A stretch of 6,419 nucleotides of DNA. Source: DASRQK01 sp040392005 (GTDB taxonomy: Bacteria > Bacteroidota > Bacteroidia > Sphingobacteriales > Sphingobacteriaceae). Made by a program: the position numbers and the translations under genes. The stretch is taken from contig JBEBWT010000075.1 of NCBI GenBank assembly GCA_040392005.1, positions 1 through 6,419 of the forward strand, in the 5' to 3' direction. This document shows, piece by piece, positions 1-5,451 of this stretch. Below the pieces are notes generated by a model. That model searched no databases. It had not been told where the DNA came from and saw only the letters and a list, made by a program, of their open reading frames with translations. How positions within the stretch are numbered: the stretch's first letter is position 1; each line of letters begins with the position of its first letter.

Positions 1-164
1 ATTTTTCTTTGCTGCCCGTGGCCGGAATCCTGGTCAATCTCTATCTCATGTCCGAACTGGGAGCCAGTAACTGGTTCATATTCCTGGTCTGGCTGGTACT
101 GGGACTGGTGGTTTATTTTGCTTATGGCTACCGCAAATCGAAACTGAATGAGCAACCTGATTAA
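1..164 (+). CDS. APC-superfamily amino-acid permease, C-terminal end (partial)
   Basis: The frame starting at base 3 is open from the window edge and gives 53 residues before TAA at 162-164; the gene begins outside the window. The visible part has a hydrophobic helix (LPVAGILVNLYLM), a short loop (SELGASNW), a second helix (FIFLVWLVLGLVVYFAYGY) and a short basic tail, RKSKLNEQPD. This pattern, including the final YFAYGYRKSKL, is typical of the last two transmembrane helices of cationic amino-acid transporters of the APC superfamily, which import amino acids across the inner membrane. The substrate cannot be read from this fragment. It converges on the tyrosine catabolism operon, so a shared amino-acid theme is possible, but co-regulation is not shown. 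Confidence 0.8.
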   Translation, partial: FSLLPVAGILVNLYLMSELGASNWFIFLVWLVLGLVVYFAYGYRKSKLNEQPD

Positions 165-409
165 GTTTTATAGCGTTTGGCGATGAAACTGAGATCAAGT
201 GAACCTTTCTGTCATCGGAATGGAAATGGTGGCTGCCATGCTCCAGGGCCGCAGCCACCCACTCAGTGAATATTTCAGATTCGGGCGCTGACCGGGATCT
301 CCGGGGCCGGATTATCGGGCCGGATCCAGATGGTATGCGCTCCCTGTTGTTCCGCGGGCAACCGTTGCGCTGTCCGGTTCCCGGCCTTTGGCCTGATAGC
401 CTCACATTG
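165..409. other. Convergent intergenic spacer with GC-rich hairpins
   Basis: No convincing gene lies in these 245 bases between the permease stop and the hpd stop. Two inverted repeats are visible. The stronger has 9-bp perfect arms, GGTGGCTGC at 228-236 and GCAGCCACC at 251-259, with a 14-nt loop. The weaker is an imperfect stem of about 295-304 against 320-327, overlapping a direct repeat of GGGCCGGAT at 304-312 and 317-325. Neither is followed by a T-tract on either strand, so they are not textbook Rho-independent terminators. Their position between converging genes still makes a transcription-end or mRNA-stabilising role plausible. Confidence 0.4.
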
Positions 410-1537
410 CTATAAATTCCCCCGGCGTTCCTGCTCGCGTTCGATCGCCTCAAACAACGCTTTGAAATTGCCGGCTCCGAAGCTCTGCGCACCGCGGCGC
501 TGGATGATCTCAAAAAAGAAAGTCGGCCGGTCCTGGATGGGTTTGGTGAAGATCTGCAACAGATAGCCCTCTTCATCCCGGTCCACCAGAATACCCAGCG
601 CCTGAATGGCCTCCAGGTCCTCCTTTATTTCGCCGATACGCTCGGGCAGCATCTCGTAATAGGCTTCGGGGGGAGCACTCAAAAATTCGACTCCCCGCTC
701 TTTCAGGGCCTTGACCGTTTTCAGGATATCTTTGGTTTCCAGAGCCGCATGCTGCACCCCTTCCCCCTCGTAGTATTCCAGGTATTCCTCGATCTGCGAT
801 TTCTTTTTGCCTTCGGCCGGTTCATTGATGGGAAATTTGACATAACCATTCCCATTGCTCATCACCTTGCTCATCAGGGCCGAATATTCGGTATTGATCT
901 GCTTGTCATCAAAGGAGAGAATATTCACAAAGCCCATCACATCCTGGTACCATTGCACAGCCTCATTCATGCGGTTCCAGCCCACATTGCCCACACAATG
1001 ATCGACATATAACAAACCGGTTTCTTCGGGTGCATAGCTGCTTTCCCATTTTTCATAACCAGGCATAAAAACACCCGTATAATTTTTTCGCTCTACAAAC
1101 AGGTGTATGGTTTCACCATAGGTATAGATCCCCGCTGTACGGACTTCGCCATATTCATCCCGCAGGGTCTGCGGCTCCTGATAGGATTTTGCTCCCCTTT
1201 TGATGGTTTCCTCATAGGATTTATAAGCATCATCCACCCACAGGGCCAGGATTTTGATGCCGTCGCCGTGCTTGCGTACATGGTCTGAGATCGGGTGGTC
1301 CGAACGCAGGGCGGAGGTCAGCACCAGCCGGATCTTGTTTTGTTTCAATACATAGGAAGCCCGGTCACGCATCCCGGTTTCGGGGCCGGCATAAGCCTCG
1401 GATTGAAAACCAAATGCGGTCTTGAAAAAATGGGCAGCCTGTTTGGCATTCCCCACATAAAATTCGATAAAATCTGTCCCGTTGATGGGCAGGAAATCCT
1501 GCGCTTTCGCAATTTTTTCAGCAAATGTCTGATTCAT
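410..1537 (-). CDS. hpd: 4-hydroxyphenylpyruvate dioxygenase (HPPD)
   Basis: This 375-residue protein has the normal length for HPPD, the Fe(II)-dependent enzyme that converts 4-hydroxyphenylpyruvate and O2 to homogentisate and CO2 in tyrosine degradation. The N-terminal vicinal-oxygen-chelate half begins around residue 20 (GTDFIEFYVGNAKQAAHFF). The catalytic C-terminal half begins near residue 176 (YVDHCVGNV). The three iron ligands expected in the family are visible: His180 (VDHCVGNV), His263 (GVQHAAL) and Glu343 (FFFEIIQRRG). The C-terminal gating helix region (QSFGAGNFKALFEAIE) is intact. The start follows the hmgA stop by 16 nt of almost pure A/T without a Shine-Dalgarno sequence, which is normal in Bacteroidota. 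It is the second gene of an hmgA-hpd operon. Confidence 0.97.
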   Translation of the reverse strand: MNQTFAEKIAKAQDFLPINGTDFIEFYVGNAKQAAHFFKTAFGFQSEAYAGPETGMRDRASYVLKQNKIRLVLTSALRSDHPISDHVRKHGDGIKILALWVDDAYKSYEETIKRGAKSYQEPQTLRDEYGEVRTAGIYTYGETIHLFVERKNYTGVFMPGYEKWESSYAPEETGLLYVDHCVGNVGWNRMNEAVQWYQDVMGFVNILSFDDKQINTEYSALMSKVMSNGNGYVKFPINEPAEGKKKSQIEEYLEYYEGEGVQHAALETKDILKTVKALKERGVEFLSAPPEAYYEMLPERIGEIKEDLEAIQALGILVDRDEEGYLLQIFTKPIQDRPTFFFEIIQRRGAQSFGAGNFKALFEAIEREQERRGNL

Positions 1538-1553
1538 AGTTTTTTAATTTTTT

Positions 1554-2711
1554 TTAACTCATCCAGGAATGGTAATAATCCGGATCCTCTATCCTGAGCG
1601 CTTCGTCGGTCAGCATCAAAGGGCGGAACGGATCGATCATCACCGCCAATTCATCCGTGCGGGTCTGCCCGATGCTTTTCTCCACGGTACCGGGATGCGG
1701 TCCGTGCGGAATGCCGCCGGGATGCAGCGTGATCTGCCCTTTTTCTACATTGTTGCGACTCATAAAATCCCCGTCCACGTAATAAAGCACCTCATCCGAA
1801 TCCACATTGCTGTGATTGTAGGGCGCCGGGATGGCCTGTGGATGGTAATCGTACAGGCGCGGACAGAAACTGCACAGCACAAAGGCATCCGTTTCAAAAG
1901 TCTGGTGTACCGGTGGCGGTTGGTGTACGCGGCCGGTGATCGGCTCAAAATTGTGAATGGAAAAGCCCCAGGGGAAGTGATAACCATCCCAGCCCACAAA
2001 GTCAAAGGGGTGACTACCATACGTATAAGGGTAGATGAGCCCCTCTTTTTTAATCTTCACCTCAAAATCTCCAAATTCATCATGGGTTTGCAGGTTCCGG
2101 GGCAGTTTCATATCCCTTTCGCAGAATGGAGCATGTTCCATCAACTGACCAAATTCATTGCGGTAGCGTTTGGGTGTCCGCACCGGCGAAAACGATTCCA
2201 CTATCAGGAGGCGGTTGTCAGCATTCTCAAAACTGAGCTGATAGATAACCCCTCTCGGAATCAGCAGGTAGTCCCCGTATTCAAAAGGGATTTCCCCGTA
2301 GCCGGTCTTCAATACACCCCGGCCTTCATGGACAAAAATGATCTCATCCGCCTGGCTGTTTTTGTAAAAATACCGATCCATCGATTGCCGTGGGGCCGCC
2401 AGCGACAAATGCAGATCCTGATTGACGAGCATCGGCTTGCGGCTTTTCAGGTAATCATCCTCCGGCTGTACCTGAAACCCTTTCAGGCTGGTGTGCTTGA
2501 GATGTTTTTCACGGGCGATCCGTGGAATGACGGAATAGGGTTCACCGATTTTCTTGACCAATGTGGGCGGATGACAGTGGTAAACCAGTGAATAAGTGCT
2601 TGAAAAACCATGTGTGGACACCAGCTCTTCTGAGTACAGGCTGCCGTCCGGTTTTCTGAAAACTGTGTGCCGCTTTGCGGGGATCGTGCCCAGGCGATGA
2701 TAGATTGCCAT
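1554..2711 (-). CDS. hmgA: Homogentisate 1,2-dioxygenase
   Basis: This 385-residue protein is an Fe(II) ring-cleaving dioxygenase of the cupin-like homogentisate 1,2-dioxygenase family, converting homogentisate to maleylacetoacetate. The N-terminus (MAIYHRLGTIPAKRHTVFR) and the core (GDYLLIPRGVIYQL, residues 147-159) are typical of the family. The C-terminal cupin holds NHSNVDSDEVLYYVDGDF from residue 299 and HPGGIPHGPHPG from 330. His300, Glu307 (or Asp306) and His336 are the likely iron ligands by position; this assignment comes from motif comparison only. It is shorter than the roughly 445-residue human type, as is usual for this bacterial subgroup. It lies 16 nt upstream of hpd, so the two consecutive pathway steps are probably co-transcribed. 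Confidence 0.95.
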   Translation of the reverse strand: MAIYHRLGTIPAKRHTVFRKPDGSLYSEELVSTHGFSSTYSLVYHCHPPTLVKKIGEPYSVIPRIAREKHLKHTSLKGFQVQPEDDYLKSRKPMLVNQDLHLSLAAPRQSMDRYFYKNSQADEIIFVHEGRGVLKTGYGEIPFEYGDYLLIPRGVIYQLSFENADNRLLIVESFSPVRTPKRYRNEFGQLMEHAPFCERDMKLPRNLQTHDEFGDFEVKIKKEGLIYPYTYGSHPFDFVGWDGYHFPWGFSIHNFEPITGRVHQPPPVHQTFETDAFVLCSFCPRLYDYHPQAIPAPYNHSNVDSDEVLYYVDGDFMSRNNVEKGQITLHPGGIPHGPHPGTVEKSIGQTRTDELAVMIDPFRPLMLTDEALRIEDPDYYHSWMS

Positions 2712-2735
2712 AATTATTGATTTTTAAAGGATCGG

Positions 2736-2770
2736 GAAATGTAGCCCGAAACCAGATTGGTTTATTCAAA
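2736..2770 (-). promoter_or_regulatory. Candidate Bacteroidota-type promoter of hmgA-hpd
   Basis: On the - strand TTTG (2767-2770) is followed after 23 nt by TACATTTC (2736-2743), one mismatch from the TAnnTTTG -7 element of Bacteroidota housekeeping promoters. The 23-nt spacing is at the upper limit of the described range. Transcription would start near 2730, leaving an untranslated leader of about 20 nt before the hmgA ATG at 2709-2711. This is inferred from consensus and position only. Confidence 0.4.
2749..2763. promoter_or_regulatory. 15-bp perfect palindrome, candidate hmgA operator
   Basis: AAACCA-GAT-TGGTTT is a perfect inverted repeat with 6-bp arms and a 3-bp centre. It lies entirely between the -33-like and -7-like elements of the candidate hmgA promoter, where a bound repressor would block RNA polymerase. 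No regulator gene is in the window, so the binding protein is unknown. Confidence 0.35.
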
Positions 2771-2800
2771 TATGAGAATTGATTCCGGAGAACGGAAAGG

Positions 2801-2838
2801 CTTGGGACCAAGTAAAACCGAAATGTCTTGGTGCCAAT
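2801..2838. promoter_or_regulatory. Tandem CTTGGnnCCAA dyads upstream of hmgA (operator pair or RNA hairpin)
   Basis: Two near-identical dyads, CTTGGGACCAAG (2801-2812) and CTTGGTGCCAAT (2827-2838), start 26 bp apart, about 90-125 bp upstream of the hmgA start codon. Each is a CTTGG/CCAA inverted repeat about a 2-bp centre. Together the copies also form one long stem: 2802-2812 pairs with 2827-2837 with 10 of 11 matches around a 14-nt loop. Paired dyads upstream of a catabolic promoter suggest cooperative binding of a dimeric regulator such as an Lrp/AsnC-type protein. A leader-RNA hairpin is the alternative if transcription starts further upstream. Confidence 0.4.
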
Positions 2839-2850
2839 CGTGACTACGGA

Positions 2851-2952
2851 CTAATATTGAGCGAAAACAATCTCGGCAATAATGGCCCGGATAAAGAGAT
2901 TCATCCCTTTATTTTTTTGAATTTGCAGATCGTACACCGGAACGTACTTCAT
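2851..2952 (-). CDS. Doubtful 33-codon ORF upstream of hmgA
   Basis: The frame reads MKYVPVYDLQIQKNKGMNLF and ends in FAQY before TAG at 2851-2853. It is open for a further 22 codons upstream (to TGA at 3019-3021) without another ATG. The start would lie about 30 nt downstream of a good -7-like box (2983-2990). It could be a small protein, an upstream leader peptide, the remnant of a decayed gene, or chance. Five of 33 residues are Tyr or Phe, which is interesting ahead of a tyrosine catabolism operon but too few to argue for attenuation. No family is recognised. Confidence 0.15.
   Translation of the reverse strand: MKYVPVYDLQIQKNKGMNLFIRAIIAEIVFAQY
2891..2918 (+). terminator. Weak terminator-like hairpin with T-tract (+ strand)
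   Basis: On the + strand ATAAAGAG (2891-2898) pairs with CCCTTTAT (2905-2912) with one A/C mismatch around a 6-nt loop, and seven T residues follow at 2912-2918. The stem is AT-rich and no + strand gene precedes it, so its use as a terminator is doubtful. Read on the - strand the mismatch becomes a G-U pair, but no U-tract follows. Confidence 0.2.
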
Positions 2953-2982
2953 TTTCAATGGTTCATCATCATTTAGATTAAA

Positions 2983-3018
2983 CAAAGATAATAAAAATTG
3001 ATTGTCCTTATAGTCAAA
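2983..3018 (-). promoter_or_regulatory. Second promoter-like sequence upstream of hmgA
   Basis: On the - strand TATCTTTG (2983-2990) matches the TAnnTTTG -7 consensus perfectly. TTTG at 3015-3018 lies 24 nt upstream, one base more than the usual maximum. If active it would add a leader of roughly 260 nt to the hmgA mRNA, containing the 33-codon ORF and the CTTGG dyads as RNA. In this AT-rich stretch a chance match is quite possible. Confidence 0.25.
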
Positions 3019-3349
3019 TCATACTGATTAATTTGGGGACGAATACAATGATGATTGCCAACACCATACAAACTTTAATAATATTTTGTTTTGGGGAATT
3101 TTCATAGATATGACAATCAAAGGTGTCAGGACACAAATCCAAAAAATAAAGGCGATAGTCTTGTTTAGGAAAACGACAATATCATTACACTGATATTCAA
3201 GCCCGGATATTAACTTATCGATATCGTAAAACCCCGTTTTTATATAATGCCAAACGAACAAAGGCCCTCCATAAGGACCAAATAAATGTAAGAGGACCAA
3301 TAGAAAACATACCGTGGTATATGAGGAATTTTGTTACTTTCCTATTCAT
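3014..3349 (-). pseudogene. Second A-family small membrane protein (A2), broken by two compensating frameshifts
   Basis: The central frame (TTG at 3300 down to TAA at 3028) contains LFGPYGGPLFVWHYIKTGFY, matching FFPFGGPIRIALVIKSGLYG of the 117-residue protein at 5452-5805. The true N-terminus is in another frame: ATG at 3347-3349 gives MNRKVTKFLIY, like MKKMKTTFYIV, and overlaps the upstream stop as ATGAATAG. The C-terminus is also out of frame: MVLAIIIVFVPKLISMI ending at TGA 3014-3016, matching LISMAILWIPKLLGLIF. A one-base insertion near 3312-3330 and a one-base deletion near 3069-3100, in homopolymer-rich DNA, explain both, and they cancel. The reconstructed protein is about 111 residues with three TM helices. 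Sequencing error is an alternative to real decay. Confidence 0.75.
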
Positions 3350-3812
3350 ACTTTGTTGTTCCAATCCGGGATTCTATTGCCGAATCTACCAGTAGATGGA
3401 GGATTGCAGACATCACTACACCAAATACGGTGGCTATCAATAAATAATGGAGATTGTAATACCACACAGGAAAAAATAGGTTTACAAAAAACAATCCTGC
3501 TATAAGAAAATAAAACAAAACAATTCCGGATAGTATGCCCGATTTCTTTAGGAATGATAGCCTGATGCCCTGTTCATTATAATGGTTTTTGATAAGTTGA
3601 AATGGCAACAGCACAAAAACAAGGGTAACAAAGTAAAACAAGAAATAACCACTATAAACAGTGAGCAAATATTCTTTCAGGGAATCGATCTTAAAATCAT
3701 AATATTTATATTCCCCATAGAAAATAGCGCGGAATACATTAGGTAAGACCCCAACTTGCAATAGTATCGGAGCTACTGTTGCTGCCAATAAATTTCCGAT
3801 TAGTTTACGCAA
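3342..3812 (-). CDS. B-family four-TM membrane protein B4, putative immunity-like
   Basis: This 156-residue protein is the last of four tandem paralogues. It has YKYYDFKID (residues 35-43) in the loop after the first TM helix and LLPFQLIK (68-75) at the end of the second. Predicted TM helices are about 5-23, 57-75, 92-116 and 120-142. No ATG is available: the start used is TTG at 3810-3812, and the codon before it is ATA where the paralogues B1 and B3 have ATG (MYRKII against I-LRKLI), so the original start seems mutated. It overlaps the upstream gene by 8 nt and the downstream A2 gene by 8 nt (ATGAATAG), suggesting translational coupling. The tail SRIGTTKYE differs from the KEDHI ending of B1 and B3. 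Its role is inferred from the locus; no named domain is recognised. Confidence 0.75.
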   Translation of the reverse strand: MRKLIGNLLAATVAPILLQVGVLPNVFRAIFYGEYKYYDFKIDSLKEYLLTVYSGYFLFYFVTLVFVLLPFQLIKNHYNEQGIRLSFLKKSGILSGIVLFYFLIAGLFFVNLFFPVWYYNLHYLLIATVFGVVMSAILHLLVDSAIESRIGTTKYE

Positions 3813-4257
3813 TATGATCTTCCTTTATTTTTTCGACATACCGGTCAATTGTAAAATATAATAAAGCTGTAAAAACAAGCCCAAAACCAATTGCAAAGAC
3901 AAAAAACCTCCAATATTCAAGTCTTAATGGAACCCATAACAACATCCATACAAGCAGAATGGATGTCAATACCCCCCACTTTTTTAAGAAAGAAAGCCTT
4001 ATCTTTTTTGTATTAAAATAATAATCCTTTATCAATTGAAAAGGTAAAAAAAGCACGAAAAGATGTACAAAATACTCTATGAAATAAGTTCTTCCATAAA
4101 CATGGTATAGAAACTCACCTAAGGATTCGATTCTAAAGTCGTAATACTTATAAATGCCCTTGAAGAAGGCATTATAAACATGCGGAAACCATCGAATACT
4201 TAATGCTATTGGCAAAAGTAAACCGATAAGAAAGTTCATGATTATTTTTCTGTACAT
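3805..4257 (-). CDS. B-family four-TM membrane protein B3, putative immunity-like
   Basis: This 150-residue protein starts MYRKIIMNFL, the same first six residues as B1. Predicted TM helices are about 5-22, 59-76, 94-111 and 115-138. The family motifs are YKYYDFRIE (36-44) and FLPFQLIK (70-77), and the end DRYVEKIKEDHIA is nearly that of B1. The ATG at 4255-4257 overlaps the last 16 nt of B2, so reading of the two genes is probably coupled. At the DNA level its 3' end matches B1 at 40 of 44 positions, whereas the middle is diverged. A small inner-membrane protein is certain enough; protection against a cognate toxin is inferred only from its position downstream of toxin-like modules. Confidence 0.85.
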   Translation of the reverse strand: MYRKIIMNFLIGLLLPIALSIRWFPHVYNAFFKGIYKYYDFRIESLGEFLYHVYGRTYFIEYFVHLFVLFLPFQLIKDYYFNTKKIRLSFLKKWGVLTSILLVWMLLWVPLRLEYWRFFVFAIGFGLVFTALLYFTIDRYVEKIKEDHIA

Positions 4258-4739
4258 ACCCCGGCTTTAATCTTAACAGCTGTTTTTCTGATATACTTAT
4301 CGACCAATATGTATAAAAAAACTTGTATTAAAAATGAAAATCCCACCAATACAACTATAAAAGAGATATTTTCAAACCAGGGACTGGAAGCATTCAACAG
4401 GAGGGCACCCCACCCTGAAATAATTACAACAAGACAGTTTAACAATACATAACAACATAGGGTGATAAGAAAATAAGCCTTGTCCAAACGATATAACCAC
4501 TTGTTTTTGATAAGTTGAAAAGGTAACAGGGACGCAACTATCAGCAATGTCGAAAACAGGAAGAATCCGTTAAAGATCTGCTTCAAATATGCGGACAAAG
4601 TATCAAAGTGGATGTTATAATAATGGTATTGCCCGCTTACTATATTATCCAGGTATTGATGTATATAGATTATGGGAAAAAGGATATAAGCCACTATAAG
4701 GTTACCAATAATTTTTCGTGCTTTTATTTGCCATATCAT
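4242..4739 (-). CDS. B-family four-TM membrane protein B2, putative immunity-like
   Basis: This 165-residue protein is the most divergent of the four paralogues. It carries a short N-terminal extension (MIWQIKA) before the family start RKIIGNLIVAY. YHYYNIHFDTL (38-48) takes the place of YKYYD and LLPFQLIK (71-78) is intact. TM helices are about 10-29, 58-76, 87-115 and 124-147. The C-terminus VDKYIRKTAVKIKAGVCTEK is basic and differs from the KEDHI ending of B1 and B3. It starts 12 nt after B1 and its last 16 nt overlap B3. TM3 holds two adjacent cysteines (LCCYVLLNCL). Function is inferred from context only. Confidence 0.82.
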   Translation of the reverse strand: MIWQIKARKIIGNLIVAYILFPIIYIHQYLDNIVSGQYHYYNIHFDTLSAYLKQIFNGFFLFSTLLIVASLLPFQLIKNKWLYRLDKAYFLITLCCYVLLNCLVVIISGWGALLLNASSPWFENISFIVVLVGFSFLIQVFLYILVDKYIRKTAVKIKAGVCTEK

Positions 4740-4751
4740 ATATAACTTAGT

Positions 4752-5219
4752 TTATGTAATATGATCTTCTTTTGTTTTTTCGACATACCGGTCAACTAAA
4801 AAATAAAGCAAAGAACCATAAATAACCCCAGAGCCAAACGCATACACCAGATAAATTAAGTTATGATAATAAGGGTAAACCCAAATATTACTAAAAAGTC
4901 CCCAGAATATAATTAAAGAACCGACAATCAAACTGAATAATAGTATTTTCTTATAATATGGAAGCGTTTTTCCAATCTTATAATAGTGATCTTTAATAAG
5001 CTGAAAAGGCAGTAAAACAAGTAATAAAAAAAATATTGGAACCAAAGGATATGCCATTGGACGCAAAACGGCAATATATACATATTCAGAAAATGAATCT
5101 ATATATGAGTCATAATATTTATAGTTGCCTTCTATTATATTTTGCCAGTATCTAAATGAGATTATGACTGGGAAAACCACGAATGCCACCAATCCATTTA
5201 CAATAATTTTTCTGTACAT
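4752..5219 (-). CDS. B-family four-TM membrane protein B1, putative immunity-like
   Basis: This 155-residue protein is the first of four tandem paralogues and directly follows the displaced toxin-tail module, 13 nt after its stop. It starts MYRKIIVNGL and has TM helices at about 5-22, 55-75, 91-110 and 119-141. YKYYDSYIDSF (33-43) lies in the loop between TM1 and TM2, LLPFQLIK (69-76) ends TM2, and the C-terminus is DRYVEKTKEDHIT. The sequence before the ATG is A/T-rich without a Shine-Dalgarno motif. By position it would be the partner of the displaced module, as A1 is of the main toxin-like gene. No known family is recognised. Confidence 0.85.
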   Translation of the reverse strand: MYRKIIVNGLVAFVVFPVIISFRYWQNIIEGNYKYYDSYIDSFSEYVYIAVLRPMAYPLVPIFFLLLVLLPFQLIKDHYYKIGKTLPYYKKILLFSLIVGSLIIFWGLFSNIWVYPYYHNLIYLVYAFGSGVIYGSLLYFLVDRYVEKTKEDHIT

Positions 5220-5232
5220 AATTGTGTTTTAT

Positions 5233-5403
5233 TTAATCTGGACAATCTTTACTCAACGTACTTAATGGTGCTCGTCCTTCAATAACATCTTTGACGTCTT
5301 GCCAGACAGGGCGATGAATCTGCTGGGTTGCTACCGATGAATTTCCTCCATTTTGATTCACAAATGAGTTGATCATACTTTGGAATGATGTCCATAATGC
5401 ATC
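5233..5403 (-). repeat. Diverged duplicate of 5813-5983 (toxin C-terminal module)
   Basis: The 171 bases encoding DALW to the stop in the displaced module align without gaps to 5813-5983 of the full-length gene. Many differences are at third codon positions, so the encoded tail has been kept under protein-level selection and the duplication is not recent. The pair flanks A1 and could serve for homologous recombination that deletes or exchanges the A1 segment. Confidence 0.75.
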
Positions 5404-5451
5404 AGAAAAAAGCATTCCATAGGAAGCCTGAATAAGTCCTGTTCCTCCAAT
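5233..5451 (-). pseudogene. Displaced (orphan) C-terminal module of the toxin-like protein (T')
   Basis: From the A1 stop codon the same frame runs on for 72 residues, beginning IGGTGLIQASYGMLFSDALW and ending STLSKDCPD. Its last 56 residues match the end of the protein at 5813-6419 at 42 positions (75%), including DALW, SFQS, NGGNS, EGRAPLSTLS and DCPD. Homology seems to begin at GGT, aligned with NAGGTTLKAV of the full gene, so it is the tail of a toxin-like protein without its body. The only ATG is at 5413-5415, giving a 60-residue product cut within the homologous region, with no clear ribosome-binding site. It resembles the orphan C-terminal modules of Rhs and CDI loci, which act as a recombination reservoir. 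It may be untranslated. Confidence 0.75.

Larger units (their letters stand above)
2712..3013. other. Intergenic region between hmgA and the immunity-like array
   Basis: These 302 bases carry no gene I can defend. Besides the promoter, palindrome and dyads listed separately, there is a further short inverted repeat, TTCCG-GAGAA-CGGAA (2783-2797). Inverted repeats are concentrated in 2749-2838, next to hmgA. Beyond about 2840 the sequence becomes AT-richer. A + strand open frame at 2779-2976 has no recognisable protein character and overlaps the dyads, so it is not called. Confidence 0.5.
3342..5219 (-). repeat. Tandem array of four diverged B-family paralogous genes
   Basis: Four head-to-tail genes share one fold: TM1, a loop with YxYY(D/N), TM2 ending in (L/F)LPFQLIK, then TM3 and TM4. 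The DNA encoding LLPFQLIK is recognisable in all four (near 3583-3606, 4028-4050, 4506-4530 and 4992-5013). The 3' ends of B1 (4752-4795) and B3 (3805-3848) match at 40 of 44 positions with an uninterrupted identical run of 21. The array probably grew by unequal recombination followed by divergence. Confidence 0.8.

Noticed and set aside
76..576. - strand frame of 166 codons overlapping the end of hpd and the permease
   Set aside because: It overlaps two well-supported genes in other frames, is Arg/Ser/Pro-rich as expected for a shadow frame in GC-rich DNA, and has no domain character.
1569..2591. Long + strand open frame of 340 codons
   Set aside because: It lies wholly antisense to hmgA, which has strong family motifs throughout. 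The + strand translation has no recognisable domain and is explained as a shadow of the codon pattern.
2779..2976. + strand 65-codon ORF between hmgA and the array
   Set aside because: It has no initiation signal or family resemblance and overlaps the dyads and the weak hairpin.
3314..3505. + strand 63-codon ORF
   Set aside because: It is antisense to B4 and the start of A2, which are supported by homology to neighbouring paralogues.
3342..5219. CRISPR-like or short-repeat array
   Set aside because: The periodic similarity has a spacing of roughly 450-490 bases and reflects whole paralogous genes, not short repeats with spacers.
5436..5447. GGAGG on the - strand as a Shine-Dalgarno for the displaced module
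   Set aside because: It encodes the two glycines aligned with GGT of the toxin. The nearest in-frame ATG is about 25 nt away, too far for normal initiation, and Bacteroidota rarely rely on such sites.
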